A program made the position numbers and the translations under genes. DNA of 9,093 bases from Spiro-02 sp964465155 (GTDB taxonomy: Bacteria; Spirochaetota; Spirochaetia; Sphaerochaetales; Sphaerochaetaceae), in assembly GCA_964465155.1 (NCBI GenBank), contig CAYXIH010000074.1, forward strand, positions 1-9,093, in the 5' to 3' direction. This document shows positions 1-6,476 of the stretch, piece by piece. Position 1 is the first letter of the stretch. Every line of letters starts with the position of its first letter. The notes below the pieces were generated by a model that was not told the origin of the DNA, did no database searches, and saw only the letters and a list, made by a program, of their open reading frames with translations.

Positions 1-665
1 GCTGGAAATGCATCTTTGCCAACTTCCCCAACGACAGTGATGTCTCCATCGGCATTCCACCAACATACCTGGTCTTGCGGGCCTTGCATGGCAGTTTCAT
101 CGTTTGTGGAATAAATCAGTCTTCCAACGACAACAACTGCATTGTCTATCCAAGCGAGGTGCATCGGGTATGGTGAAGCCGGTCTTGTTCCCACTGTGAG
201 TTCGACTTTGGAATTGTTGTCTGTCAGGTTCCACAGATAGGCTGAATCACCAACCTTGCCACAGGCATACACCTGGTCTCCCATGGCGATGACGTCGGAC
301 ATGCCAGGATTGATATCCATGACTTTCCCGAGTTCAATGAACTCCCCGTTTTTCCAATATCCCGAATGGGTGTGCACATATGATGTCTCTTGCTCGCTGC
401 TGTAAAATGAACCAGCGACATAGATGTCATTGCCAGCGTGGGCCAACGCAGATGCCTGGGACGAATATGCCTGGGGGGCGGCCAAATCAAATCTTTGGCC
501 CTCTACCCAATAGCATGCTGCAGTGTTGCTGCCCACATATTGGTTTCCTGCCACATAGACTTTCTTCGGCTGTGGGGAATCGGAGTGGCAGCTTGCTAGG
601 AACGCAATGCTGCAGATGGCAAGTGCGATTCCTCCGATAATACATGTTGTTTGGTTCTTTTTCAT
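1..665 (-). CDS. Repeat-containing lipoprotein, C-terminus beyond the window
   Basis: An open frame runs from an ATG at 665 off the left edge, giving 221 residues with no stop. The N-terminus reads as a lipoprotein signal: Lys2-Lys3, a hydrophobic core at about residues 9-24, and the lipobox L23-A24-S25-C26, so the mature protein should be lipid-anchored at Cys26 outside the cytoplasm. The rest consists of degenerate repeats of about 45-50 residues, each with a Y-V-A-G-like strand followed by a Y-W-x-x-G strand (YVAG at 37-40 and 82-85, VYACG at 132-136, VVVVG near 178; YWVEG at 52-56, YWKNG at 103-107). This spacing suggests beta-propeller blades. No catalytic motif is visible and the function is unknown. 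An in-frame ATG at 674 is an alternative start; neither has a strong Shine-Dalgarno, although a GAAAG lies upstream of 665. Divergent from marR. Confidence 0.8.
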   Translation of the reverse strand, partial: MKKNQTTCIIGGIALAICSIAFLASCHSDSPQPKKVYVAGNQYVGSNTAACYWVEGQRFDLAAPQAYSSQASALAHAGNDIYVAGSFYSSEQETSYVHTHSGYWKNGEFIELGKVMDINPGMSDVIAMGDQVYACGKVGDSAYLWNLTDNNSKVELTVGTRPASPYPMHLAWIDNAVVVVGRLIYSTNDETAMQGPQDQVCWWNADGDITVVGEVGKDAFP

Positions 666-769
666 TTGCAGCATTCTTTCAGGTGCAGGGGATTGGGTCA
701 ATGTCGTTTTGTAGAAAGATTGGCCTGATGTGAGAAAAAACATTCTGTACAGTGCACGTGGGCTGATGG

Positions 770-798
770 TTGACGATTGGGAGCGTTTTGCTTATATT
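770..798 (+). promoter_or_regulatory. Sigma70-like promoter of the marR-sulfurtransferase operon
   Basis: The -35 box TTGACG (770-775) and -10 box TATATT (793-798) are separated by exactly 17 bp, each one or two bases off consensus. The predicted start is near 805, leaving a leader of about 37 nt before the ATG at 842. The -10 box overlaps the first of the two operator-like repeats, so a bound regulator would block RNA polymerase. Confidence 0.65.
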
Positions 799-830
799 TG
801 CTAATAGCATTATTTGATAATAACAAATAA
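795..830. promoter_or_regulatory. Two tandem palindromic operator-like repeats, probable MarR binding sites
   Basis: TATTTGCTAATAGCA (795-809) and TATTTGATAATAACA (811-825) match at 13 of 15 bases with a 16 bp period. Each is itself dyad-symmetric: copy 1 contains TGC-TAATA-GCA, and copy 2 extends to TTATTTG (810-816), seven bases, CAAATAA (824-830). Copy 1 overlaps the -10 box and copy 2 covers the early transcribed region just ahead of the ribosome binding site. MarR dimers commonly bind palindromes of about this size in their own promoter, so autoregulation is the natural inference. A weak minus-strand promoter for the lipoprotein (TTATCA at 820-815, 18 bp, TATAAG at 796-791) would also lie inside the repeats. 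Confidence 0.6.
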
Positions 831-841
831 AAGAGGTGTTC

Positions 842-1201
842 ATGGATTTCTGTTCATTGCGGAGCCTGTTGGTTGATTTGCAGGAGCTTGAGAATACGTT
901 CTCCCAGAAGGTGGGGGTGTCCCTCGCACAGGGGACGTTGCTGTGTGCGTTGCTGCATGGCAAGCAGGACATGGTGCAGCTGCAGCAGGCATTGGGGCTG
1001 ACCCCTTCCCGTATCACACGGCTGGTGGATGCGGTGGTGCAGCAGGGACTGGCCAGACGGTTGGTCGTGGAGCATGACCGCAGAAGCATCCGCCTGGAAT
1101 TGACGGAGACCGGCAGGAACTTGATAGAGACAGCTGAGCAGTGGGAACCAACGCTGCCAGAAGATATACGGAAATTATTGATCAAGCGTGCGGAGGCATA
1201 G
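842..1201 (+). CDS. Short MarR-family transcriptional regulator
   Basis: A 119-residue protein that fits a MarR-type winged helix. A helix-turn-helix spans about residues 45-66 (LQQALGL, then recognition helix TPSRITRLVDAV). It is followed by Q-Q-G-L and a beta-wing at about 74-88 carrying the family's basic D79-R80-R81 motif, then the usual L-T-x-x-G. It is shorter than the usual 140-150 residues, with reduced N- and C-terminal dimerisation helices. Cysteines sit at 4 and 35, so thiol or persulfide sensing is possible but unproven. ATG 842 is preferred over GTG 836 because AGAGG at 832-836 stands 5 nt before it. The stop is 3 nt before the sulfur enzyme gene, whose Shine-Dalgarno lies inside the last marR codons, so the two are probably co-transcribed and translationally coupled. 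It probably represses its own operon via the upstream repeats. Confidence 0.85.
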   Translation: MDFCSLRSLLVDLQELENTFSQKVGVSLAQGTLLCALLHGKQDMVQLQQALGLTPSRITRLVDAVVQQGLARRLVVEHDRRSIRLELTETGRNLIETAEQWEPTLPEDIRKLLIKRAEA

Positions 1202-1204
1202 CAT

Positions 1205-3637
1205 ATGGCAAAGACCTATCTGATAGTTGGTGGCGTTGCAGGTGGAGCGGGTGTCGCGGCCCGTCTTCGGAGACTGGATGAGAGTGCGAACATCGTCATG
1301 TTCGAGCAGGGGCCGTATATCAGCTATGCGAACTGCGGCCTTCCGTATTATGCAGGGGGTGTGATCGCACAACGCGACCGCCTGTTCGTCATCACCCAGG
1401 AGAAATTCCATGACGTGTTCAATATCGATGTGCAGACCAATACCAAGGTCACGTCCATCGACCGTGCAGCCAAGAGCGTCAAGACTCAGGATGGCAGGAC
1501 ATTCTCCTATGATGCACTGGTACTGAGTACCGGCTCGGTTCCATATATCCCCAGCATCCCTGGCATTGATGATCCTGCTGTCGCTACGGTTCGCAACGTG
1601 GTCGACATCGACAACGTGGTGAAGCGTCTTGACGGGGGCATCCGCAAGGCTGTGGTGATCGGAGGTGGCTTCATCGGCATTGAGATGGCGGAGAACCTCC
1701 GTCACCGCAAGTTGGATGTCACCATCGTGGAGGCCGCCCCACAGTGCATGACCAACCTTGACCCCGACATGGTCACGGCAGTGCACCAAGAACTGCGGGC
1801 CAATGGTATCCATCTTTTGTTGGATTCTCCGCTGGAGACAATCCAGCGCGTTGGGGAGCATGTGGCTGTCACAACCAAGAACGGCTCGATAGAAGGCGTT
1901 GACCTGGTGGTCCTCTCCATTGGCGTCAGGCCCGACTCATTCCTTGCAAAGGATGCGGGCCTCCAATTGGGAAGCCGGGGCCATATCAGCGTGGACCAAT
2001 GTTTCCGTACTTCCGACCCGAGCATCTATGCCATTGGTGATGTCGTGGAGTATCCCTCCCCGATCACGGGCAAGATGCAGGCAATTCCCCTTGCAGGGCC
2101 AGCCAACAAGATGGCAAGGCTCTGTGCCGATGCCATTGTGAACAACGCCTGCCGTAAGTATGACGGAACCTATGGGGCTGCCATTGCGCAGGTGTTCTCC
2201 CTGGGCGCAGGCTCAGTTGGGATGAACAGCCGCCAGCTGGACCAGGAGCATATTGCCTATGACGTTGCAGTAGTCCATGTGCAGAGCAATGCCTCCTACT
2301 ATCCAGGTGCACGGCCTCTTGCGATGAAGCTGCTGTATGCACCCCAGACAGGGAAGATTCTTGGATTCCAGGCAGTAGGCGGTGCTTGTGTGGACAAGCA
2401 TATCGACGTGGTATCGTCGGTCATGCATGGTTCCGAGGGGACCGTTGCCTCCCTGGCGGAGTTCGAGCAGGCCTATGCCCCACCGTTCAACAGCGCCAAG
2501 GACGGGTTGAACATGCTTGGGTTCATTGCCCAGAACAACATGGATGGCCTGGATACGACGGTAACCTACCTGCAGGCACAACAGTTGGTTGACCAAGGTG
2601 CCTTCCTGTTGGATGTCCGTACACCCGATGAGTTTGCACTGGGTACAATTGAGCATGCGGTGAATATTCCCTATGAGCACTTGCGCGAGCACCTGGATGA
2701 GATTCCCACCGGCAAGAAGCTGGTGGTCATGTGTGCCTCCGGCCACCGCAGCCATGTGGCATGCAGGATCTTGCGCCAGCATGGTTGGAGCGAGGTATTC
2801 AACGTCACCGGTGGCTACAAGACATGGAACGCAGTACGAGAAGAGCAACAGGAGGGAAACACTATGAACACGGCACAACCTGCAGTCGCGGCAGGAGAGC
2901 AGGCACCCCAGGCAACGGCACTAACGCTGGATGCGTGCGGATTGCAGTGCCCGGGTCCGATTGTCCAGCTCAAGAAGCAGATGGACAGCATGGCGCTGGG
3001 CCAGCAGCTGGTCGTCAAGGCTTCTGACCCTGGCTTTGCCAATGATGCCAAGAGCTGGTGTGCCATGACAGGCAATACCCTCGAGTCACTGGACCAGGTT
3101 GATGGGATCATCACGGCGGTCATCACCAAGGGGGAGGCCAAGGCCACCTGTTCTGCTCCTACATGTGCCAAGGGGGCTACCCTGATCGTCTTCTCCAATG
3201 ACTTTGACAAGGCCCTTGCATCGTTTGTCCTGGCAAACGGTGCTGCTGCCTCTGGCAAGGAAGTGACGATGTTCTTCACCTTCTGGGGGCTGAGCCTGCT
3301 GCGCAGGAAACCCAACAAGCGGGTGCGGAAGGACTTCATGGGCAAGATGTTCGGAGCCATGCTTCCCAAGGATATGGAGCACCTCAAGCTCTCCTCGATG
3401 AACTTTGCCGGCATGGGACCCAAGATGATGAAGAGCCGGATGAAGGCAAAGAACGTTGCCCAGCTACGGCAGATGTACGAGCAGGCAAAGGATGCCGGGG
3501 TCCGCTTCATAGCGTGCCAGATGTCGATGGACATCATGGGTGTAGCCAAGGAAGAGTTGCTTGACGGTGTGGAGATCGGAGGCGTTGGCACCTACATGGC
3601 CCACGCCAGCAATTCCGACGTGAACTTGTTCATCTGA
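1205..3637 (+). CDS. Fused CoA-disulfide/polysulfide reductase, rhodanese, TusA and DsrE2 protein
   Basis: An 810-residue, probably cytoplasmic, four-module sulfur-transfer flavoenzyme. Residues 1-450 are a CoA-disulfide-reductase-type FAD/NAD(P)H oxidoreductase: FAD loop GGVAGGAG from residue 9, active cysteine C44 in SYANCGLPYY, nicotinamide-binding GGGFIG at 153-158, second FAD motif YAIGD at 275-279. YYPGA (365-369) and A-Y424-A-P-P-F match the positions of the family's catalytic tyrosines. Residues 455-548 are a rhodanese domain with LDVR near 470 and active loop C510-A-S-G-H-R-S. Residues 573-642 are TusA-like with C578-G-L-Q-C582-P-G-P; C582 is the expected sulfur carrier. After a linker with C649 and C654, residues 655-810 are DsrE2-like with conserved C771 in ACQMSMD. 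Known relatives reduce CoA-persulfides, polysulfides or disulfides and move sulfane sulfur; the exact substrate here is inferred. GGAGG (1192-1196) lies 8 nt before ATG 1205. An internal start may give a second product. Confidence 0.92.
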   Translation: MAKTYLIVGGVAGGAGVAARLRRLDESANIVMFEQGPYISYANCGLPYYAGGVIAQRDRLFVITQEKFHDVFNIDVQTNTKVTSIDRAAKSVKTQDGRTFSYDALVLSTGSVPYIPSIPGIDDPAVATVRNVVDIDNVVKRLDGGIRKAVVIGGGFIGIEMAENLRHRKLDVTIVEAAPQCMTNLDPDMVTAVHQELRANGIHLLLDSPLETIQRVGEHVAVTTKNGSIEGVDLVVLSIGVRPDSFLAKDAGLQLGSRGHISVDQCFRTSDPSIYAIGDVVEYPSPITGKMQAIPLAGPANKMARLCADAIVNNACRKYDGTYGAAIAQVFSLGAGSVGMNSRQLDQEHIAYDVAVVHVQSNASYYPGARPLAMKLLYAPQTGKILGFQAVGGACVDKHIDVVSSVMHGSEGTVASLAEFEQAYAPPFNSAKDGLNMLGFIAQNNMDGLDTTVTYLQAQQLVDQGAFLLDVRTPDEFALGTIEHAVNIPYEHLREHLDEIPTGKKLVVMCASGHRSHVACRILRQHGWSEVFNVTGGYKTWNAVREEQQEGNTMNTAQPAVAAGEQAPQATALTLDACGLQCPGPIVQLKKQMDSMALGQQLVVKASDPGFANDAKSWCAMTGNTLESLDQVDGIITAVITKGEAKATCSAPTCAKGATLIVFSNDFDKALASFVLANGAAASGKEVTMFFTFWGLSLLRRKPNKRVRKDFMGKMFGAMLPKDMEHLKLSSMNFAGMGPKMMKSRMKAKNVAQLRQMYEQAKDAGVRFIACQMSMDIMGVAKEELLDGVEIGGVGTYMAHASNSDVNLFI
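2850..2866 (+). promoter_or_regulatory. Internal Shine-Dalgarno and in-frame ATG at the rhodanese/TusA junction
   Basis: AGGAGG (2850-2855) lies 8 nt before an in-frame ATG (2864-2866), codon 554 of the 810-codon gene. It falls precisely in the polar linker after the rhodanese domain. Initiation here would yield a 257-residue protein (to 3637) containing only TusA and DsrE2. This may be a live internal start or a scar of fusion between formerly adjacent genes. Confidence 0.5.
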
Positions 3638-3646
3638 TGCAATATG

Positions 3647-3680
3647 ACGGCCGGCTCCCAAAGTGGTGCCGGCCGTATTT
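3647..3680 (+). terminator. Hairpin terminator between convergent genes
   Basis: ACGGCCGGC (3647-3655) pairs perfectly with GCCGGCCGT (3668-3676) around a 12 nt loop, ten bases past the stop of the sulfur enzyme gene. The stem is very GC-rich but the following T-run is poor (ATTTAT). On the minus strand the same hairpin lies 34 nt beyond the stop of the helicase gene, so it may serve both directions. Confidence 0.6.
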
Positions 3681-3709
3681 ATGCGGTGAATTGCCGGGGT
3701 GTGCAACGC

Positions 3710-5710
3710 CTAGAGCTTGCTTTTTATGTATGCTGCCAACGCTGGGTCTGTACAGAAGATATAGCACCCTTTCTGCCCACGGGTCATCAGGACCCGGTAG
3801 GTGTTGCGGATGATCTGGTCTGTGGTTGCAGGGGTAGCGTTCATGCTGTTCTTGCGGGTGCTGGTATCTCGGCTGTCACGCTTGCTGGCGTCGGTGACGA
3901 TCTTTCCATCCTCAAAGCGCATGTCTGGCCCGATGATCACCCCCACGTACTCGAACTCCAGACCCTGGGATGTATGGATGCATCCCACCTCGTCAACTCC
4001 CTCTTGCCTGAGGGCAAATGGGGACGTTGTATCGAAATTCCATTTCCTACGGTATTTCGAACCATCTGGACGGGGTATCTCAATGTCATAGATGTTGCTG
4101 TACTGTTTCTTTTTGGTGACCCATTTCCAGCAGTATCCTGCAAGCACACGGCTGGTGACTGACTTGTCGTTGGACGTCAGGTCGTTCTTTGCCACGATTG
4201 CATCATGCATCAGCTGTGGGTCGTCGAATATCTGAATATCGTAGCTGCAGTCCTGCAGGGTGGGAATGTCCGATCCTTGTGGGTCATAGAGGAGATGGTC
4301 CACCCATGAGAGGTAGTCATTTCCCCCCAGGCAGCGGAACTCGGTGGTCAGGGTATCCTCAAAGACCTCGATGCCATTTCTGTTTGCCAGCTCCTTGATG
4401 GAGGCACTGCTGCCAAAGTCCTCGGTGGTGACTTGCTGGTGGTCATCGACGAAGAAGACGGTGGTGTATGCACTGAGCATGATGTTCTGCAGGTAGTTGG
4501 TGTAGTTGGAGAACCGGTCCCGTGCCTTGATCCGGTGCGCTTCGTCGATGAGGAGGCCTGCATAGACGGGGTGCTCGGGTTCTTTGCGGAAGCTTCCTGC
4601 CCCGATGAACAGGCCATTGAGCTCGGTCTTCGTCCAGCGGTTGCCTGTGTTGGAGTGGCGTGCCAGTAGGGTCTTGTAGACTTCCTTGGGGGCACTTGTC
4701 TTGGTCAAGTACGGGCAGTACAGGTGCAGGGCATTGGGATGGCCCTTCAGTTTTTTCTGTTTGATCTTTGATCCTGCGACTGTTGCACGGACTGTCTCCT
4801 TCACAGACACCCCGTTGATCAGGAGGTTCGCCATGAGGTTGACGGCGACTACCGACTTGCCGGTGCCCGGACCTCCATGGATGATGTAGACCCGCCTCTT
4901 GCAGTCCTGCAACCCCTGCTTGATCAGGGAGACAGCTTTGTCGTAGATGATTTTCTGTGAGTCGACCAAGACGAACGCAGGGTTGCCTTCCAGCATGTCT
5001 GCCACCTTGTCCTGCAATGCGGCGCTGGGCCTGATCTCGCTGCGCTCGATTCCTTCATAAACGATGAAGTTGTCTCCGGTATGCAGTTTCTCCTTGAGCA
5101 GGGCCTCGAGCTCCCGTTTCTTGTCTTGGTCGAACATGGGGGCATTGTCCAGGTATTGGGCGAACTGGGGCTGGGTGAGGATATCCTGCTGCCCGGCCAA
5201 GGGGCTGTATTGGAAGAGATAGGAGCAGGGGGAGAGCTGCACTGGGGTATCCTGCACATAGGCATTGTAGTTGGAGAGCATCATGGCATACGTCCAAGCC
5301 TGGTAGGAAGGATGGGGGGAAGGGTAGGACGGACGTGCGCTGACGGTGATGATGTCCCCGTCCTCTTCGGTCAGGCTGATATTGTCCTGCGACCACTGCT
5401 TCATCTCGATGATCACGGCAACTGGATTTCCTGCACGGTCGTACCCTGTCAGGAAGAAGTCGATCCGAAAGGAACCGACCTTCAGCTGGTATTCTGCAAC
5501 TACCGATATGTCGTCGGGAACCTGGGCGTTGTACAGGATGTTGTAGATGGGGGTGTATGAGTTTTTCCAGCTCTGCTGCTCGGCACCCATGTGCGGCTGT
5601 CGGCGATAGGGGGGTGCGGCTTCGCATATTGCCTCAAGGAACGCATCACCGCTCTTCAGGCTCATGAAATCGCCTTTTGTACCCTTGTAGCCAATTCTTG
5701 CTGTTGCCAT
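3710..5710 (-). CDS. DUF2075/Schlafen group 3-like helicase with N-terminal PD-(D/E)XK-like nuclease
   Basis: A 666-residue protein. The N-terminal part (1-110) has a restriction-nuclease-like arrangement, D84 followed by E102-M-K104-Q-W, as in other DUF2075 proteins, which often carry a similar E-L-K-Q-W motif. The C-terminal two thirds is a superfamily 1-like helicase/ATPase: Walker A GGPGTGKS (279-286), Walker B LLIDEAH (D389-H392), FFVDDHQQV, T-EFRC, HTSQGLEFEYVGV from H579, and NTYRVLMTRG from 636. All key residues look intact, so ATP-driven nucleic acid translocation and cleavage are expected. The role is unknown; DNA repair or anti-phage defence are possibilities only. The frame stays open upstream to a TTG at 5785, but ATG 5710 is preferred: a GGGGG stretch lies 7 nt before it, a promoter lies inside the upstream extension, and family members begin near the YKxTKxxF motif found at residues 8-15. 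It stands alone, convergent with the sulfur operon and divergent from the nitroreductase gene. Confidence 0.88.
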   Translation of the reverse strand: MATARIGYKGTKGDFMSLKSGDAFLEAICEAAPPYRRQPHMGAEQQSWKNSYTPIYNILYNAQVPDDISVVAEYQLKVGSFRIDFFLTGYDRAGNPVAVIIEMKQWSQDNISLTEEDGDIITVSARPSYPSPHPSYQAWTYAMMLSNYNAYVQDTPVQLSPCSYLFQYSPLAGQQDILTQPQFAQYLDNAPMFDQDKKRELEALLKEKLHTGDNFIVYEGIERSEIRPSAALQDKVADMLEGNPAFVLVDSQKIIYDKAVSLIKQGLQDCKRRVYIIHGGPGTGKSVVAVNLMANLLINGVSVKETVRATVAGSKIKQKKLKGHPNALHLYCPYLTKTSAPKEVYKTLLARHSNTGNRWTKTELNGLFIGAGSFRKEPEHPVYAGLLIDEAHRIKARDRFSNYTNYLQNIMLSAYTTVFFVDDHQQVTTEDFGSSASIKELANRNGIEVFEDTLTTEFRCLGGNDYLSWVDHLLYDPQGSDIPTLQDCSYDIQIFDDPQLMHDAIVAKNDLTSNDKSVTSRVLAGYCWKWVTKKKQYSNIYDIEIPRPDGSKYRRKWNFDTTSPFALRQEGVDEVGCIHTSQGLEFEYVGVIIGPDMRFEDGKIVTDASKRDSRDTSTRKNSMNATPATTDQIIRNTYRVLMTRGQKGCYIFCTDPALAAYIKSKL

Positions 5711-5728
5711 ATCAAGCCCCCTTGTCCG

Positions 5729-5757
5729 ATTGTAGATGGTGTTTCGATGCACGTCTA
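5729..5757 (-). promoter_or_regulatory. Probable promoter of the DUF2075 helicase gene
   Basis: Read on the minus strand, TAGACG (5757-5752) and TACAAT (5734-5729) are 17 bp apart. The -10 box is close to consensus and the -35 box matches at four of six bases. Transcription would begin near 5722, just upstream of the Shine-Dalgarno and ATG 5710, which supports that start over the longer TTG one. Confidence 0.45.
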
Positions 5758-5786
5758 GGGCAAACAGGCATTGCTGGTTTTCCAAC

Positions 5787-5815
5787 TTGGTAGTATTTTG
5801 TGGTATGTATATACT
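5787..5815 (+). promoter_or_regulatory. Probable promoter of the nitroreductase gene
   Basis: TTGGTA (5787-5792) and TATACT (5810-5815) are separated by 17 bp. The -10 box is one base off consensus. The start would fall near 5822, giving a very short leader that begins at the Shine-Dalgarno. An alternative -10, TATGTA at 5804-5809, would lengthen it slightly. Confidence 0.45.
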
Positions 5816-5835
5816 TTTTTTGGGAGGTATCGGTC

Positions 5836-6363
5836 ATGAACAACGTACTGCAGGAGATCATGGGCAGGAGGAGCATCCGCTCCTATTCGGACAAGCCAGT
5901 CGAGCAGCAGCTGTTGGACCAGATCATCGAAGCTGGGTTGTATGCTCCAAGCGGGCGGGGCAACCAAGACCCTATCATCATCCAGGTGACCGATCCCAAG
6001 GTACGTGGTGAGATTGCAGAGCTCAACAGGAAGATTGGTGGCTGGGATGCCGGTTTTGATCCCTTCTATGGTGCCCCGGCAATTTTTGTCGTCTTGGGCA
6101 AGAAAGATTGGCCGCTGCATCTCTATGACGGAAGCGTTGTGATCGGCAACATGCTTCTCGCAGCCCATAGCCTGGGGTTGGGCAGCTGCTGGATCCACCG
6201 TGCCAAGGAAGAATTTGAGACCGATTGGGGCAAAGCCCTGCTCAACTCCTTGGGGATAGCGGGAGAATACGAGGGAATCGGGCACTGTGCAGTAGGGTAC
6301 ATCAAAGGTGATGCACCGCAACCAGCTGTCCGCAAGGACCACCGTGTCTACGCTGTGAAATAG
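5836..6363 (+). CDS. Small nitroreductase-family FMN oxidoreductase
   Basis: A 175-residue protein in the size range of compact nitroreductases, which bind FMN as dimers and use NAD(P)H to reduce nitro compounds, quinones or flavins. Visible signatures are the FMN-phosphate-binding N-terminus with R11-R12-S-I-R15-S-Y, the A-P-S-G-R-G-N-Q segment at about 38-45, the buried helix LYDGSVVIGNMLLAAHSLGLGSC, with WIHRAKEE after it, and a C-terminal G-H-x-A-V-G-Y-I strand ending in a basic tail. Soluble, no signal peptide. GGGAGG (5822-5827) sits 8 nt before ATG 5836; the open frame extends 12 codons upstream to a GTG at 5800, but that would pass through the Shine-Dalgarno. The physiological substrate cannot be told from sequence. 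It is divergent from the helicase gene and 113 bp ahead of the MFS gene; no operon link is evident. Confidence 0.88.
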   Translation: MNNVLQEIMGRRSIRSYSDKPVEQQLLDQIIEAGLYAPSGRGNQDPIIIQVTDPKVRGEIAELNRKIGGWDAGFDPFYGAPAIFVVLGKKDWPLHLYDGSVVIGNMLLAAHSLGLGSCWIHRAKEEFETDWGKALLNSLGIAGEYEGIGHCAVGYIKGDAPQPAVRKDHRVYAVK

Positions 6364-6383
6364 ATTGTTGGAATGGCTCATTT

Positions 6384-6414
6384 TTGATGCAATTCCCGCA
6401 ATGTACGGTATAGT
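6384..6414 (+). promoter_or_regulatory. Weak candidate promoter ahead of the MFS gene
   Basis: TTGATG (6384-6389) and TATAGT (6409-6414) resemble -35 and -10 boxes, but the 19 bp spacer is longer than ideal. It is the best candidate in the 113 bp gap after the nitroreductase gene, where no terminator hairpin is visible, so read-through transcription is also possible. Confidence 0.3.
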
Positions 6415-6476
6415 GTGCAAAGGCTCATGCGAGTCGTAGGTTGCAGCATCATTGGGTAGGGGGTATTGACCATCGC

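Noticed and set aside
679..1185. 168-codon minus-strand open frame opposite marR
   Set aside because: It lies antisense to a clear MarR gene, has no recognisable domain, and its protein is rich in Ser, Cys and Arg in the way typical of shadow frames.
1175..1861. 228-codon minus-strand open frame
   Set aside because: Antisense to the conserved flavoenzyme module, whose motifs explain this stretch fully; no family features in the reverse frame.
2213..3591. Long overlapping minus-strand open frames (221 and 258 codons) opposite the rhodanese, TusA and DsrE2 modules
   Set aside because: The plus strand carries intact domain motifs throughout; the reverse frames are shadows of it.
3644..4162. 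172-codon plus-strand open frame opposite the helicase C-terminus
   Set aside because: It begins inside the terminator hairpin and is antisense to conserved helicase motifs V and VI.
5711..5785. 25-codon N-terminal extension of the helicase from TTG 5785
   Set aside because: It has no good ribosome binding site, contains the likely promoter, and precedes the point where family members normally begin.
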